Shown here one piece after another: positions 1 to 8,627 of a stretch of DNA of 64,000 nucleotides. Location of the stretch: assembly GCF_030553055.1 (NCBI RefSeq), contig NZ_CP130713.1, forward strand, positions 496,001-560,000, in the 5' to 3' direction. The notes below the pieces were generated by a model. It saw nothing but the letters and a program-made list of their open reading frames with translations, was not told the DNA's origin and did no database searches. This DNA is from Streptomyces sp. XD-27. Lineage in GTDB: Bacteria > Actinomycetota > Actinomycetes > Streptomycetales > Streptomycetaceae. The stretch's first letter is position 1. Each line of letters opens with the position of its first letter. Position numbers and translations under genes: made by a program.

Positions 1-662
1 GTGGAGGCGCCGTCGCGGTCCTGGGGCCGGTCGGCTTCGGGGCTGACGGTCGTGATGTCGACGAAGTCGTCGGGCGACGGCCCGGCGGCCTGGCCCTGGC
101 CCTGCTCCTGCCCCTGATCCTGCCCCTGTTCCTGGCCTTGCTCCTGGCCCTGTTCCTGGTCTTGGCCCTGGCCCGGGTCCTGACCCTGGTACAGGTCCTG
201 GTCCTGGCCCCACGCTTGGCCCTGGTCCTCGGTCCGCACCTCGCAGGCGCTCATCCCCCGCAGCCGGTCGGCCTCGGCGGACCCGGCGCCCATCGCCCGT
301 ACGACGCGGTCGATCGTCGCACGGCGCTGCGCTTCGAGGTCGGTGAGCACGGCGTCGTCGTCGCGGTCCGAGACGAGCCGCCGGTAGGCGTCGGCCACCT
401 GCTCGTCCAGCTTCGCCAGGTCGGTGTCGACGGAGGACCGCGCGCCGGACGGCACCCGGCGCAGCCGGTCGCCCACGTCCGGGCAGTCGACCGTCCGCAC
501 CTGCGCCCGCGGCGCGTCCCCGCCGCTCGGGTCGCTTCCGCCGCTGCCCGCGGAGGCGGTCGCCGCGATGGCGGCCACTCCGCCGCCGCCGAGCGCCAGT
601 ACGGCGGCCAGCACCGCGTACGGGTGGGTGAATCGCGCGCGTTTGTGGGTCTGTTCCCTCAT
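1..662 (-). CDS. Putative exported protein with Gln-Gly repeats (C-terminus outside window)
   Basis: Starts at the ATG read from 662 and runs off the left edge, so the C-terminus is missing. The N-terminus has a basic stretch (HKRARF), then a hydrophobic segment at about residues 15-37, giving a signal peptide or anchor. Two cysteines follow at about residues 59 and 140, possibly a disulfide. From about residue 148 there is a low-complexity run of roughly 20 QGQ(D/E)-type repeats. It lies 4 bp downstream of the DUF4142 gene, so the two are probably co-transcribed. I do not recognise the family; the repeat looks like an extended extracytoplasmic linker. Confidence 0.6.
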   Translation of the reverse strand, partial: MREQTHKRARFTHPYAVLAAVLALGGGGVAAIAATASAGSGGSDPSGGDAPRAQVRTVDCPDVGDRLRRVPSGARSSVDTDLAKLDEQVADAYRRLVSDRDDDAVLTDLEAQRRATIDRVVRAMGAGSAEADRLRGMSACEVRTEDQGQAWGQDQDLYQGQDPGQGQDQEQGQEQGQEQGQDQGQEQGQGQAAGPSPDDFVDITTVSPEADRPQDRDGAS

Positions 663-666
663 GAGA

Positions 667-1341
667 TCACTTCGCTTTGTCATCGGTCAGTGCGTCGAAG
701 TCCACGAAGCCGGTGTCCTCCAGGACCGTGATGTGGTCGAGGACGACGGTGTTGGCGCGGGTCGCCAGTGACCGGACCATGGAGTTGCGGCTGTTGGCGC
801 GGATCTGCGCCACCAGCGAGAAGACCTTTCCGTGCGCTCTGCGCAGCAGGTTGGCGAAGAGCCGGTCGTACTCCCGCCCGCGGGCGGCGTCCAACTGGGC
901 GAGCCAGCCCCGCTGTTCCTCCGTGGGCTGGTTGGCCAGGTCCACGCCGACGTCCCGTCCGACCTGGATGACCAGCTTGTCCAGCTCGGTGTGGCCCTCG
1001 ACGAGGTGGTCTCCGGCCATCCGTACCGCCGGGGTGGTGCCGCGCTGCTGCGCCTGGCGGCCCGCGGGCAGTTCCCACAGGCCCGCGAGCCGGACCTTGC
1101 GGACGAACTCCCGGTCCAGCGGGGTCAGCGGCCCGTACTGGGTGCTCATGACCCCGCGTCCGTCGTCCTCCCCCACCGCCGTGCCGGCGGCGGCCGAGGC
1201 GCCGCCGCGGCCGAAGAGCTGGACGGGGATCAGCAGGGCCACGAACGTCGCGGTGAGCGCGCCGACCACCAAGGTGGTGGCGAGCATGTGCCGGGACTCC
1301 GCTGTGCCGCCGAGGCCGAGTCGCCGTAGGCCGGATCGCAT
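667..1341 (-). CDS. DUF4142 family membrane-anchored protein
   Basis: A 224-residue protein. A hydrophobic segment at about residues 20-42 follows a basic N-terminus. The region from about residue 68 to 215 is helical and matches the DUF4142 (ferritin-like four-helix) pattern, with recognisable stretches DREFVRKV, HLVEGHTELD and VVLDHITVLEDTGF. The ATG at 1341 is chosen over the GTG at 1347 because a GGGAGGG Shine-Dalgarno lies 5 nt upstream of the ATG. The family is exported and of unknown function. It is first in a two-gene unit with the repeat protein downstream. Confidence 0.75.
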   Translation of the reverse strand: MRSGLRRLGLGGTAESRHMLATTLVVGALTATFVALLIPVQLFGRGGASAAAGTAVGEDDGRGVMSTQYGPLTPLDREFVRKVRLAGLWELPAGRQAQQRGTTPAVRMAGDHLVEGHTELDKLVIQVGRDVGVDLANQPTEEQRGWLAQLDAARGREYDRLFANLLRRAHGKVFSLVAQIRANSRNSMVRSLATRANTVVLDHITVLEDTGFVDFDALTDDKAK

Positions 1342-1503
1342 GAGCACCCTCCCTTACTGAAGGCCGGATGAGATGCGTCCGGACGCTAGCCCCGGTCCAC
1401 GGGGGTGCGGTGAGGGTTCGTCACCGATGGACAAAGAACGGCCGGACCCCGAAATCCCTGGTACGGTGCGGCGGGTTACGGCTGCCGGTGGCGGCTGGGC
1501 GGG

Positions 1504-3588
1504 TTACGGACGTACGCTGCCGTCCGGGAGCGTCACGAACTCGCACCACACGACTTTTCCGCCCCCGCGCGGCTCGACGCCCCAGACGTCGGTCAGCCGG
1601 TCCACCAGCAGCAGGCCGCGCCCGGAGACGCCGGCCTCGCCGGGGTCCCGGCGCCGGGGCAGCGCGCTGGAGATGTCCTCCACGTCGACCCTGAGCCTGC
1701 GCTCGGCCCCACTGAGCATGCGGACGGTGACGATCGCCCCGCCGTCGGTGTGGAGCAGCACGTTGGTCATCAGCTCGTTGGTGACGAGTTCGATGTCGTC
1801 GACCCGGTCTCCGGCGCCCCAGGCCCGCAGCGCCGCGCGGAGCATGTGCCGGGCGGAGGCCAGGGCCTCGGGGTCGCCCTGGGCGATGTGCTGCTGGAGC
1901 CGCCCGCTGGACTGGGGTACGTCACCGCCCTGGCGGCGCAGGAGCAGCAGGGCGATGTCGTCCTCGCCGCCGCGCGCCTCGGCCATGGCGCACAGTTTGT
2001 CGGCGAGCGGCTGGAGCTCGCGGGGGCCGTCGCGGACGATCCGGGAGAGCAGCTGGATGCCGTCGTCGAGGTCGTCGCCGGGCTGCTCGACCAGGCCGTC
2101 GGTGTACATCAGCAGGGTTTCGCCGGGGGCCAGCTCCACGGTGGTCACCGGGTATTCGAGGCGGTGGAACTCGGCCGAGAGGCCGAGGGGGAGGCCGCCG
2201 GCCACGGGCAGTCTCCGGCAGGTGCCGTCGGTCTGCCGCAGCAGCGGGTCCATGTGCCCCGCCCGTACCAGGTGCATCGCCCCGGTGGCCGGGTCGACCT
2301 CGGCGTAGGCGCAGGTGGCGAAGCGGTCGGTGTCCAGTTCGTCGAGGAACACCGAGGCGCGCGCCATGACGGTGGCCGGGTTGTGGCCCTCGGCCGCGTA
2401 GGCGCGCAGCACGATGCGCAGCTGGCCCATGACGGCGGCGGCGTGCGTGTCGTGGCCCTGGACGTCGCCGACGGCGACCCCGACCCGGCCGCCGGGCAGC
2501 GGGACCACGTCGTACCAGTCGCCGCCGATGTCCCGGCCGAGGCGTGCGGAGCGGTAGCGGACGGCGACGCGGGCGCCGGGGATGACGGGGATCCGGCGCG
2601 GCAGCATGGCCTGCTGGAGCCCCTCGGCGAGGTCGTGTTCCTGCTCGAAGAGCATGGCGCGCTGGAGGCTCTGCGCGATGCTGGTGCCCAAGGTGATGAT
2701 CAGGTTGCGGTCCTCCGGGGTGAAGCCCTCCTTGTCGCTGTAGAGCAGTCCGAGGGCGCCGATGGGGCGGCCCTGGGCGATCAGTGGCAGGTAGGCCGCG
2801 CAGGAGACGTCCAGGGGCTCGATGTGCGGCCACAGGACCGGATAGCAGTCGGCGAACTCCTCGCGCGAGACGATGAAACGGGGGTTGAGGGTCCGTACCA
2901 CCTCGCTCATCGGGAACTGCTCGTCGACGCCGGTGTACTCGAACTCCGGAACGTTGCTGCCGATCTGCCCTTCGGCGACGACGTGGATGCGGGTGCCCTC
3001 GACGAGTCCCAGCATCACGCTGACCAGGCCGAGGTGGCCGAGCGCGCGGGCGTCCTCGAGGACGTCGATGACGTCGGAGACGGTCCGGGCGTGCGCCAGG
3101 ATGACGGTGACCCGCTCCACCACACTCGTCTGCCGGATGCGCTCCTCGTCCAGGTCGGCGCGCCCGGCGGCGTCGGCGAGCTCCTGGGTGGCGTCGCGGA
3201 ACACGCCGAGGATCCGGTGCGGGCGGCCGCCGCTGTCGCGCTGGATGCTGCCCTGGACGTGAATCCAGCTGGCGGGGCTGTCACCGTGCCGGACGCGCAC
3301 GTACGTGCTGTAGCCGCCGCTGCCGTTCTTGAGCGCCTGCGAGACCTGGGCGTCCAGGCGCGCGGACTCGCTGGCCGGGAGGAAGCGGGCGAGCGAGGTG
3401 GGCTGCCCGTCGTACTCCTCCGGGGGGACGCCGAGCACCCCGAGCGCGCTCGAGTCCATGTGCATCAGGCCGCTGTCGAGATCCCAGTCGAAGCAGCCCA
3501 TACGGTTCAGGGCCAGGCTCAGTTCCGGGCGGGCGGGCCAGTCGTCCGGGTCGTGCGCGGCGGCCGACGTCGCTCCCCGATCAGCCAT
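1504..3588 (-). CDS. PAS-GAF-PP2C-HATPase regulatory protein phosphatase
   Basis: A 694-residue cytoplasmic signalling protein. A PAS-like domain (about 25-130) is followed by a GAF domain (about 160-310). A SpoIIE-type PP2C phosphatase (about 340-560) has the metal-binding motifs GGDWYD, GDVQGHD and LMYTDGLVE. The C-terminal GHKL ATPase of the anti-sigma-factor type (about 575-694) shows ELVTNELMTNVLLHT and GRGLLLVD. Fusion of phosphatase and anti-sigma kinase is common in Streptomyces and implies partner switching on an anti-sigma-factor antagonist. The much longer open frame upstream (to 4533) is a GC shadow; the ATG at 3588 is where PAS homology begins. No obvious target gene is adjacent. 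Confidence 0.85.
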   Translation of the reverse strand: MADRGATSAAAHDPDDWPARPELSLALNRMGCFDWDLDSGLMHMDSSALGVLGVPPEEYDGQPTSLARFLPASESARLDAQVSQALKNGSGGYSTYVRVRHGDSPASWIHVQGSIQRDSGGRPHRILGVFRDATQELADAAGRADLDEERIRQTSVVERVTVILAHARTVSDVIDVLEDARALGHLGLVSVMLGLVEGTRIHVVAEGQIGSNVPEFEYTGVDEQFPMSEVVRTLNPRFIVSREEFADCYPVLWPHIEPLDVSCAAYLPLIAQGRPIGALGLLYSDKEGFTPEDRNLIITLGTSIAQSLQRAMLFEQEHDLAEGLQQAMLPRRIPVIPGARVAVRYRSARLGRDIGGDWYDVVPLPGGRVGVAVGDVQGHDTHAAAVMGQLRIVLRAYAAEGHNPATVMARASVFLDELDTDRFATCAYAEVDPATGAMHLVRAGHMDPLLRQTDGTCRRLPVAGGLPLGLSAEFHRLEYPVTTVELAPGETLLMYTDGLVEQPGDDLDDGIQLLSRIVRDGPRELQPLADKLCAMAEARGGEDDIALLLLRRQGGDVPQSSGRLQQHIAQGDPEALASARHMLRAALRAWGAGDRVDDIELVTNELMTNVLLHTDGGAIVTVRMLSGAERRLRVDVEDISSALPRRRDPGEAGVSGRGLLLVDRLTDVWGVEPRGGGKVVWCEFVTLPDGSVRP

Positions 3589-3662
3589 GGATCCACTCTG
3601 CCACCATTTGTCCGGATTTTCGATGTGGCGGCACAGGGTGGCGGCACAGGCGTACGGGGGCG

Positions 3663-4538
3663 TCACTCCTTCACCGACCCGCTGAGCATGCCCGCGATGA
3701 AGCGGCGCTGCAACGCGAGGTAGACGACCACGACCGGCAGGGCGATCAGCACGGCGGCGGCGGCGAGCAGCGGGGTGTCCGCGCTGTGCTGCCCCTGGAA
3801 GAAGGCCAGCCCGAGCGGCACCGTACGGTGCTCCTCGTCGCTCACCATGACCAGGGCCATCAGGAACTCGTTCCACGTCCACATGAAGGTGATCACGACC
3901 ATGGTGGAGATCGCGGGACGGCCCATCGGGACCAGGACGCGCCACAGCGTGGTCCAGCTGCCCGCCCCGTCGAGCCGGGCGGCCTCGATCACCGCCCGGG
4001 GGGCGCCGTTCCGGAAGTACGTACGCATCCAGAAGACGCCGAAGGCCAGGGACTGGGCGGTCTGCGGCAGGATCAGCGCCCAGTAGGTGTCGGTCAGCCC
4101 GGCGTGCCGAAGATCGAAGTAGAGGGGGACGACGAGGGCCTCCTGCGGCAGGGCCAGGCCGATCACGAAGAGGTGGAAGAGCGCGTTCGAGCCGGGGAAG
4201 CGCAGCACCCCGAACGCGTACGCGGCCAGGATGGACAGCACGGTCGTGGCGGCGACGACGGCCACCGCGACGAGGACGGAGTTCGCCAGGTACGTACCGA
4301 AGTGGCCGCGGCTCCAGGCGTCCGCGAAGTTGCTCCAGTGCGGGCCGTCCTCCGGGACGGAGAACCCGGTGTCGAGGGAGTCCCGCGAGCCGAGGGCCGT
4401 GGAGAGGATGCCGATGACCGGGGTGAGCGAGACGGCGGCGAACACCGTCAGGATGCCGTAGGTGACGGCACGGTCCAGGCGGGCGCTGATGGGCGGCACG
4501 CTGCGGCGGCGGTCTGTGGTTGACGCACTGCACTTCAT
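3663..4538 (-). CDS. Sugar ABC transporter permease, MalG-like
   Basis: A 291-residue inner-membrane permease of the carbohydrate-uptake CUT1 family with about six hydrophobic segments. The coupling EAA loop reads EAARLDGAGSWTTLWRVLVPMGRP. The C-terminus (RRFIAGMLSGSVKE) is typical of MalG/LacG-type permeases. It overlaps the upstream MalF-like gene by 4 bp, so the two are translationally coupled. It is the last gene of the importer operon. No ATPase gene is linked, so a shared MsiK-type ATPase encoded elsewhere probably powers uptake (inference from Streptomyces sugar importers). Confidence 0.88.
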   Translation of the reverse strand: MKCSASTTDRRRSVPPISARLDRAVTYGILTVFAAVSLTPVIGILSTALGSRDSLDTGFSVPEDGPHWSNFADAWSRGHFGTYLANSVLVAVAVVAATTVLSILAAYAFGVLRFPGSNALFHLFVIGLALPQEALVVPLYFDLRHAGLTDTYWALILPQTAQSLAFGVFWMRTYFRNGAPRAVIEAARLDGAGSWTTLWRVLVPMGRPAISTMVVITFMWTWNEFLMALVMVSDEEHRTVPLGLAFFQGQHSADTPLLAAAAVLIALPVVVVYLALQRRFIAGMLSGSVKE

Positions 4539-5455
4539 GGGCGGCGCCCTTCGACCAGGCGGGACACGGCGACGGTCAGGGTGAGGATCACCACGGTGAG
4601 GGCCACCCCGATGGCCGCCGCGGAGCCGACCTGGTTGGTCTCGAACGCCCGGTGGTAGACCTCGTAGGCCGGCACGGAGGTGGCGTTCCCGGGCCCGCCG
4701 GCGGTCGTGATGTAGATGAGGTCGAAGTTGCGCAGCCCGGCCACGATGGTCAGGGTCAGCGCCACCGCGATCTGCGGCCGCAGGCCCGGCAGGGTCACGG
4801 TGCGGAACTCGCGGACCGGCCCCGCGCCGTCCACACGTGCCGCCTCGTACAGCTCGCGGGGGATGCGCTGGACCCCGGCGAGGAAGAGGACCATGCACAG
4901 CCCGGTCCCCACCCAGGTGCCGACCAGGCCCACGGCGGGCAGCGCCCAGTCGTAGTCGCCCAGCCAGGGCCGGGCGAGGGAGCCGAGGCCGACCGCCCGC
5001 AGGGTGTCGTTGAGCAGCCCGTCGGGGGCGAGGATCGAGCGCCACGCCACGCCGACCACGATCAGGGCCAGGACCTGCGGCAGGAACAGGACCGTACGGA
5101 AGAAGGCCATGCCGCGCACCCGGGTGCGCGCGAGGACGGCGGCCAGCAGCAGCCCGATGGCGACCGGCAGCGCGGAGTAGAAGACCAGGAGCAGCAGGGC
5201 GTGGCCGAAGGAGGCCCGCAGGCCGGGGTCGGTGACCAGGTCGCGGTAGTTGTCCAGGCCGGCCGGGGTGGCCCGGGTCAGCCCGTCCCAGTGCAGGAAC
5301 GACAGCCAGACGGACTGGCCGAACGGGTAGAGGAGGAAGGCCGTGTAGAGGGCGAGGGCGGGGAGGATGTAGAGGTAGCCGACGGCGCGCGGCTCGCCGG
5401 GGGCCCGCCGCCGGTACCGGCCCGGGTGAGTGCGGTGTCCTCTGCGACGCGTCAC
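4535..5455 (-). CDS. Sugar ABC transporter permease, MalF-like
   Basis: A 306-residue permease with an N-terminal basic tail and about six membrane segments beginning at YLYILPALALYTAFLLYPF. The coupling motif reads EAARVDGAGPVREFRTVTLPGLRP. The GTG at 5455 overlaps the stop codon of the binding-protein gene in a GTGA arrangement, which fixes the start. It pairs with the MalG-like permease to form the membrane channel of a CUT1 importer. The divergent GH4 glycosidase suggests the substrate is a glucoside or galactoside, but the exact sugar cannot be read from sequence. Confidence 0.87.
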   Translation of the reverse strand: MTRRRGHRTHPGRYRRRAPGEPRAVGYLYILPALALYTAFLLYPFGQSVWLSFLHWDGLTRATPAGLDNYRDLVTDPGLRASFGHALLLLVFYSALPVAIGLLLAAVLARTRVRGMAFFRTVLFLPQVLALIVVGVAWRSILAPDGLLNDTLRAVGLGSLARPWLGDYDWALPAVGLVGTWVGTGLCMVLFLAGVQRIPRELYEAARVDGAGPVREFRTVTLPGLRPQIAVALTLTIVAGLRNFDLIYITTAGGPGNATSVPAYEVYHRAFETNQVGSAAAIGVALTVVILTLTVAVSRLVEGRRP

Positions 5456-6861
5456 CGCGTGGCCGCCGGGGCGGCCGGGGCCGAGGGCGCGGACCGCCGC
5501 TGCTTCCTGATGAAGGCGCCGTAGTCCTTCTGCAGGACGGCGGCGAAGCGGTCCGGCGACAGCCTTCCGGCGATGACGCCCTGGAGGCTCTCGGAGAGCG
5601 TGTCGTAGAAGCTGGGCGTGGCGTAGTCGAGATACGGCACGAGCCCGTCGGCGGCGCTGAGCCGCCGCCAGCCCGCGATCATCTGGCCGTCCACGGTGTC
5701 CGGCGGCACGCTCGCGGCGGCCTCGCCCGCGACCGCGGGCAGCACGCCGTGCGCGGTCATCACGTCCGCGGCGTGGCGGTCGGTGAGGAAGTCGAGGTAG
5801 GCGGCGGCGACTTCGGGGTGCCGGGACCGGGCCGTGACGGACCACGCCAGCCCCTGCCCGCCGGTGGTGACGGGGTCGGCGCCCGCGGTCGCCGGAGGCG
5901 GCGGCATGAAGCCGAGCCGGTCGCCCATGGCCTTCTTCAACTGGGCGAGCTGCCAGGTGCCGGTGAGCAGGTACCCGCCCTCGCCGGAGGCGAACTTCTT
6001 CGCCGCGTCCTCATGGCCGAGGCCGTTGGCGCCCTTCGGCAGGTAGCCGCGGTCGGCCCAGTCGGCGAGGGTGGCCGCGGCGGTGCGCGTGCCGGCGGTG
6101 TCGAAGCCGGGGCCGTGGCCGAGGATGGCGTCGCGGACGCGCGCGGCGCCGAGCCGGCCCTGGAGGACGCCGAAGGTGTGGATCGCCGGGTACTTGTCGA
6201 GGTTGCCGAACTGGACGGGGAGCTCGCCGCGGTCCTTGAGCCGACGAAGGCTCGCGGTGAAGTCGCCCCAGGTTCTGGGCGGCGCGAGTCCGGCCTTCGC
6301 CAGGACGTCCTTGTTGTAGTACAGGCCGAGGTACTCACCGGTCTGCGAGATGCCGTAGAGGCGGCCGGTGCCGAACCGCCTGCCGTCGGCGGTGACCCGG
6401 TTGAGGTTGAGCAGGGTGGCGGGATAGCGGGTGTTCCACTCGTAGATCCCCGCATAGGTGTCGAGCGGGGCGAGCAGTCCGGCCTGGACGAAGGCCACCA
6501 TGTCCGGGTAGCCCTGGTTGGCCTGGACGACGTCGGGCGGGTGGGCGCCGGAGAGCGCGAGCTTGAGGGTCGCCTTGAGGTCGGTGAAGCTCCGCGCCAC
6601 CCGCTTGACGCGGACGTTGGGGTACTTCCTGTGGAACTCCCGGTTGAGCTGCTCCAGTTCGTCGTTCTGGCCGCCGCGGATCTCCTGGTCCCAGACGGTC
6701 AGCGTGACCCTGCCGGCCGTCGCCGGGTCGGGTATGCCCGTGCCGGCGCCGGGGCCCGGGGCTCCCGCCCCCGACCCGTCGGTGCCCGGTACGCACGCCG
6801 CGGCGAGCAAGATGGCGCCCGCCGCCAGCATGGCGGGCAGGGGCCTCCCGGATAAGCCCAT
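5452..6861 (-). CDS. Extracellular sugar-binding lipoprotein of ABC importer
   Basis: A 469-residue solute-binding protein of the UgpB/MalE (SBP_bac_1) type. The signal peptide ends in a lipobox (LLAAAC), so Cys22 is probably lipidated after cleavage. The mature part opens with VTLTVWDQE, followed by the long bilobal fold with LYYNKDVLAKAGLAPPRTW, a hallmark of sugar-binding proteins. A strong GGAAGGAG Shine-Dalgarno lies just upstream of the ATG. It is first in the three-gene importer operon and is divergent from the GH4 glycosidase across about 150 bp, consistent with co-regulation. The C-terminus is Ala/Pro-rich. Confidence 0.87.
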   Translation of the reverse strand: MGLSGRPLPAMLAAGAILLAAACVPGTDGSGAGAPGPGAGTGIPDPATAGRVTLTVWDQEIRGGQNDELEQLNREFHRKYPNVRVKRVARSFTDLKATLKLALSGAHPPDVVQANQGYPDMVAFVQAGLLAPLDTYAGIYEWNTRYPATLLNLNRVTADGRRFGTGRLYGISQTGEYLGLYYNKDVLAKAGLAPPRTWGDFTASLRRLKDRGELPVQFGNLDKYPAIHTFGVLQGRLGAARVRDAILGHGPGFDTAGTRTAAATLADWADRGYLPKGANGLGHEDAAKKFASGEGGYLLTGTWQLAQLKKAMGDRLGFMPPPPATAGADPVTTGGQGLAWSVTARSRHPEVAAAYLDFLTDRHAADVMTAHGVLPAVAGEAAASVPPDTVDGQMIAGWRRLSAADGLVPYLDYATPSFYDTLSESLQGVIAGRLSPDRFAAVLQKDYGAFIRKQRRSAPSAPAAPAATR

Positions 6862-7014
6862 CCCGATCTCCTTCCGGCTCGGTCCGGCCCGGACTCGGCC
6901 GGGCGTCAAGTGACCGACACCTTGCAGCTCGGACGGGCCCGTCGCAAGAGGCCGTTCGCGCTCGCGCGGGCTCGCCCACGTGGAGTACGTTTCGATACCG
7001 GAGGTACTGAGCGT

Positions 7015-8340
7015 ATGAGGCTGACCGTGCTCGGCGGCGGCGGGTTCCGCATGCCGCTGGTGCATCAGGCCCTTCTCGACGACACCGGCGACGAGCGGGG
7101 CCGCTGCACCGAACTGGTGCTGTACGACACCGACCGGCAGCGCCTGGACGCCATCGGCGCGGTGCTCGCCCGGCAGGCGCGGGGCCACCCGGCCGCCCCG
7201 TCGGTCACCGCCACCACCGACCTCGACGAGGCGCTGCGCGGCGCCGACTTCATCTTCTCCGCCATCCGCGTCGGCGGTCTGGAGGGGCGCACCCGGGACG
7301 AGCGGATCCCGCTCGGGCAAGGGGTCCTCGGGCAGGAGACGGTCGGTGCGGGCGGGGTGCTGTACGGCCTGCGGACCCTTCCGGTGGCGGTGCGGATCGC
7401 GGAGCGGATCGCCGCCCTGGCCCCGGATGCCTGGACCATCAACTTCACCAACCCGGCGGGCATGGTCACCGAGGCGATGCAGCGGATTCTGGGCGACCGG
7501 GTGATCGGGATCTGCGACTCGCCGATCGGGCTGTGCCGCCGGGCCACGCGCGCCCTGGGCGCCGACCCGGACCGCACGGTCTACGACTACGTGGGCGTCA
7601 ACCACCTCGGCTGGCTGCGGCGGGTGCTGGTCGACGGCCGGGACCGGCTGCCCGACCTGCTCGCCGACACCGCCGCGCTGGAGTCGTTCGAGGAGGGCAG
7701 GCTGTTCGGCGCGGACTGGCTGCGGACGCTGGGCGCACTGCCCAACGAGTATCTGCACTACTACTACTTCAACCGGGAGGCCGTCGAGGCGATCAGCGCG
7801 GCGGACGCCACCCGCGGCGAGTTCCTGCGGGACCAGCAGGCAGGTTTCTACCGTGAGGCCGCCGCCCGGCCCGAGCGCGCCTGGGAGTCATGGGAGCGCA
7901 CCCGCCTGGAGCGCGAGGAGACGTACATGGCGGCGAGCCGGGCGGCGTCCGGCGGGTGGGAGCGCGACTCGTGCGACCTGGAGGGCGGCGGCTACGACCG
8001 GGTGGCGCTCGCCCTGATGCGCGCCGTCGCCCGCAACGAACGCACCAAGCTGATCCTCAACGTGCGCAACCGCTCGGCCGTGCCGGGGCTGGACGCGGAC
8101 GCGGTGGTGGAGGTCCCGTGCCTGGTGGACTCGGGCGGCGCGCACCCGCTCGCGGTCGGCGCGGTCGCCCCGGACCAGCTCGGCCTGATGCTCTCGCTCA
8201 AGGCCGTGGAGCGCTCGACGATCGAGGCGGCCGCGGACGGCGGCCGCCCCGCCGCACTGCGCGCGATGGCGCTGCACCCGCTGGTCGACTCGGTGCGCGT
8301 GGCGGACCGCATCCTGCGCGCGGCGCTGGACCAGACGTGA
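7015..8340 (+). CDS. Glycoside hydrolase family 4 (6-phospho-beta-glucosidase-like)
   Basis: A 441-residue cytoplasmic enzyme. The N-terminal Rossmann motif VLGGGGFRMP (about 5-14) binds NAD. The family's metal ligands are visible as Cys167 in GICDSP and His197 in VNHLGW. GH4 enzymes cleave glycosides by an NAD+- and Mn2+-dependent oxidation/elimination route, and this sequence is closest to the 6-phospho-beta-glucosidase branch. An in-frame extension upstream to 6910 is open, but the ATG at 7015 begins exactly at the Rossmann strand and has GAGGT upstream. Since the linked importer is an ABC system rather than a PTS, the substrate may be an unphosphorylated glycoside. The product presumably feeds glycolysis. 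Confidence 0.85.
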   Translation: MRLTVLGGGGFRMPLVHQALLDDTGDERGRCTELVLYDTDRQRLDAIGAVLARQARGHPAAPSVTATTDLDEALRGADFIFSAIRVGGLEGRTRDERIPLGQGVLGQETVGAGGVLYGLRTLPVAVRIAERIAALAPDAWTINFTNPAGMVTEAMQRILGDRVIGICDSPIGLCRRATRALGADPDRTVYDYVGVNHLGWLRRVLVDGRDRLPDLLADTAALESFEEGRLFGADWLRTLGALPNEYLHYYYFNREAVEAISAADATRGEFLRDQQAGFYREAAARPERAWESWERTRLEREETYMAASRAASGGWERDSCDLEGGGYDRVALALMRAVARNERTKLILNVRNRSAVPGLDADAVVEVPCLVDSGGAHPLAVGAVAPDQLGLMLSLKAVERSTIEAAADGGRPAALRAMALHPLVDSVRVADRILRAALDQT

Positions 8341-8627
8341 ACGCCCCACCCGACGAGGCTTGACCCCGGCCCCAGCTCCGCGGCGACCGCCATACCCGGC
8401 CGGGCGCCGCGGGCACTACGTCATCGGCGGGTCGATCATGTCCGCGGGGATCGGCCTGACCACGGCACCCGCCACCGCATCGATCATGTCCTCCCTGCCT
8501 CCCGCCAAGACCACGCTCTCCGCGCCCGGGCCGCAGGGGGGCGTACGGCCGTCCACGACTGGCAGCCGCCATCCGGCCCGGGGATGCTTGAGCATGTGGT
8601 AGGGCGCGACAGACCGGGAGCGGGTAC

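Noticed and set aside
8341..8627. Short open frames between the GH4 and PP2C genes, including a 58-aa minus-strand frame near 8416-8595
   Set aside because: No ribosome-binding site, no recognisable domain, and overlapping frames in both directions typical of high-GC noise.
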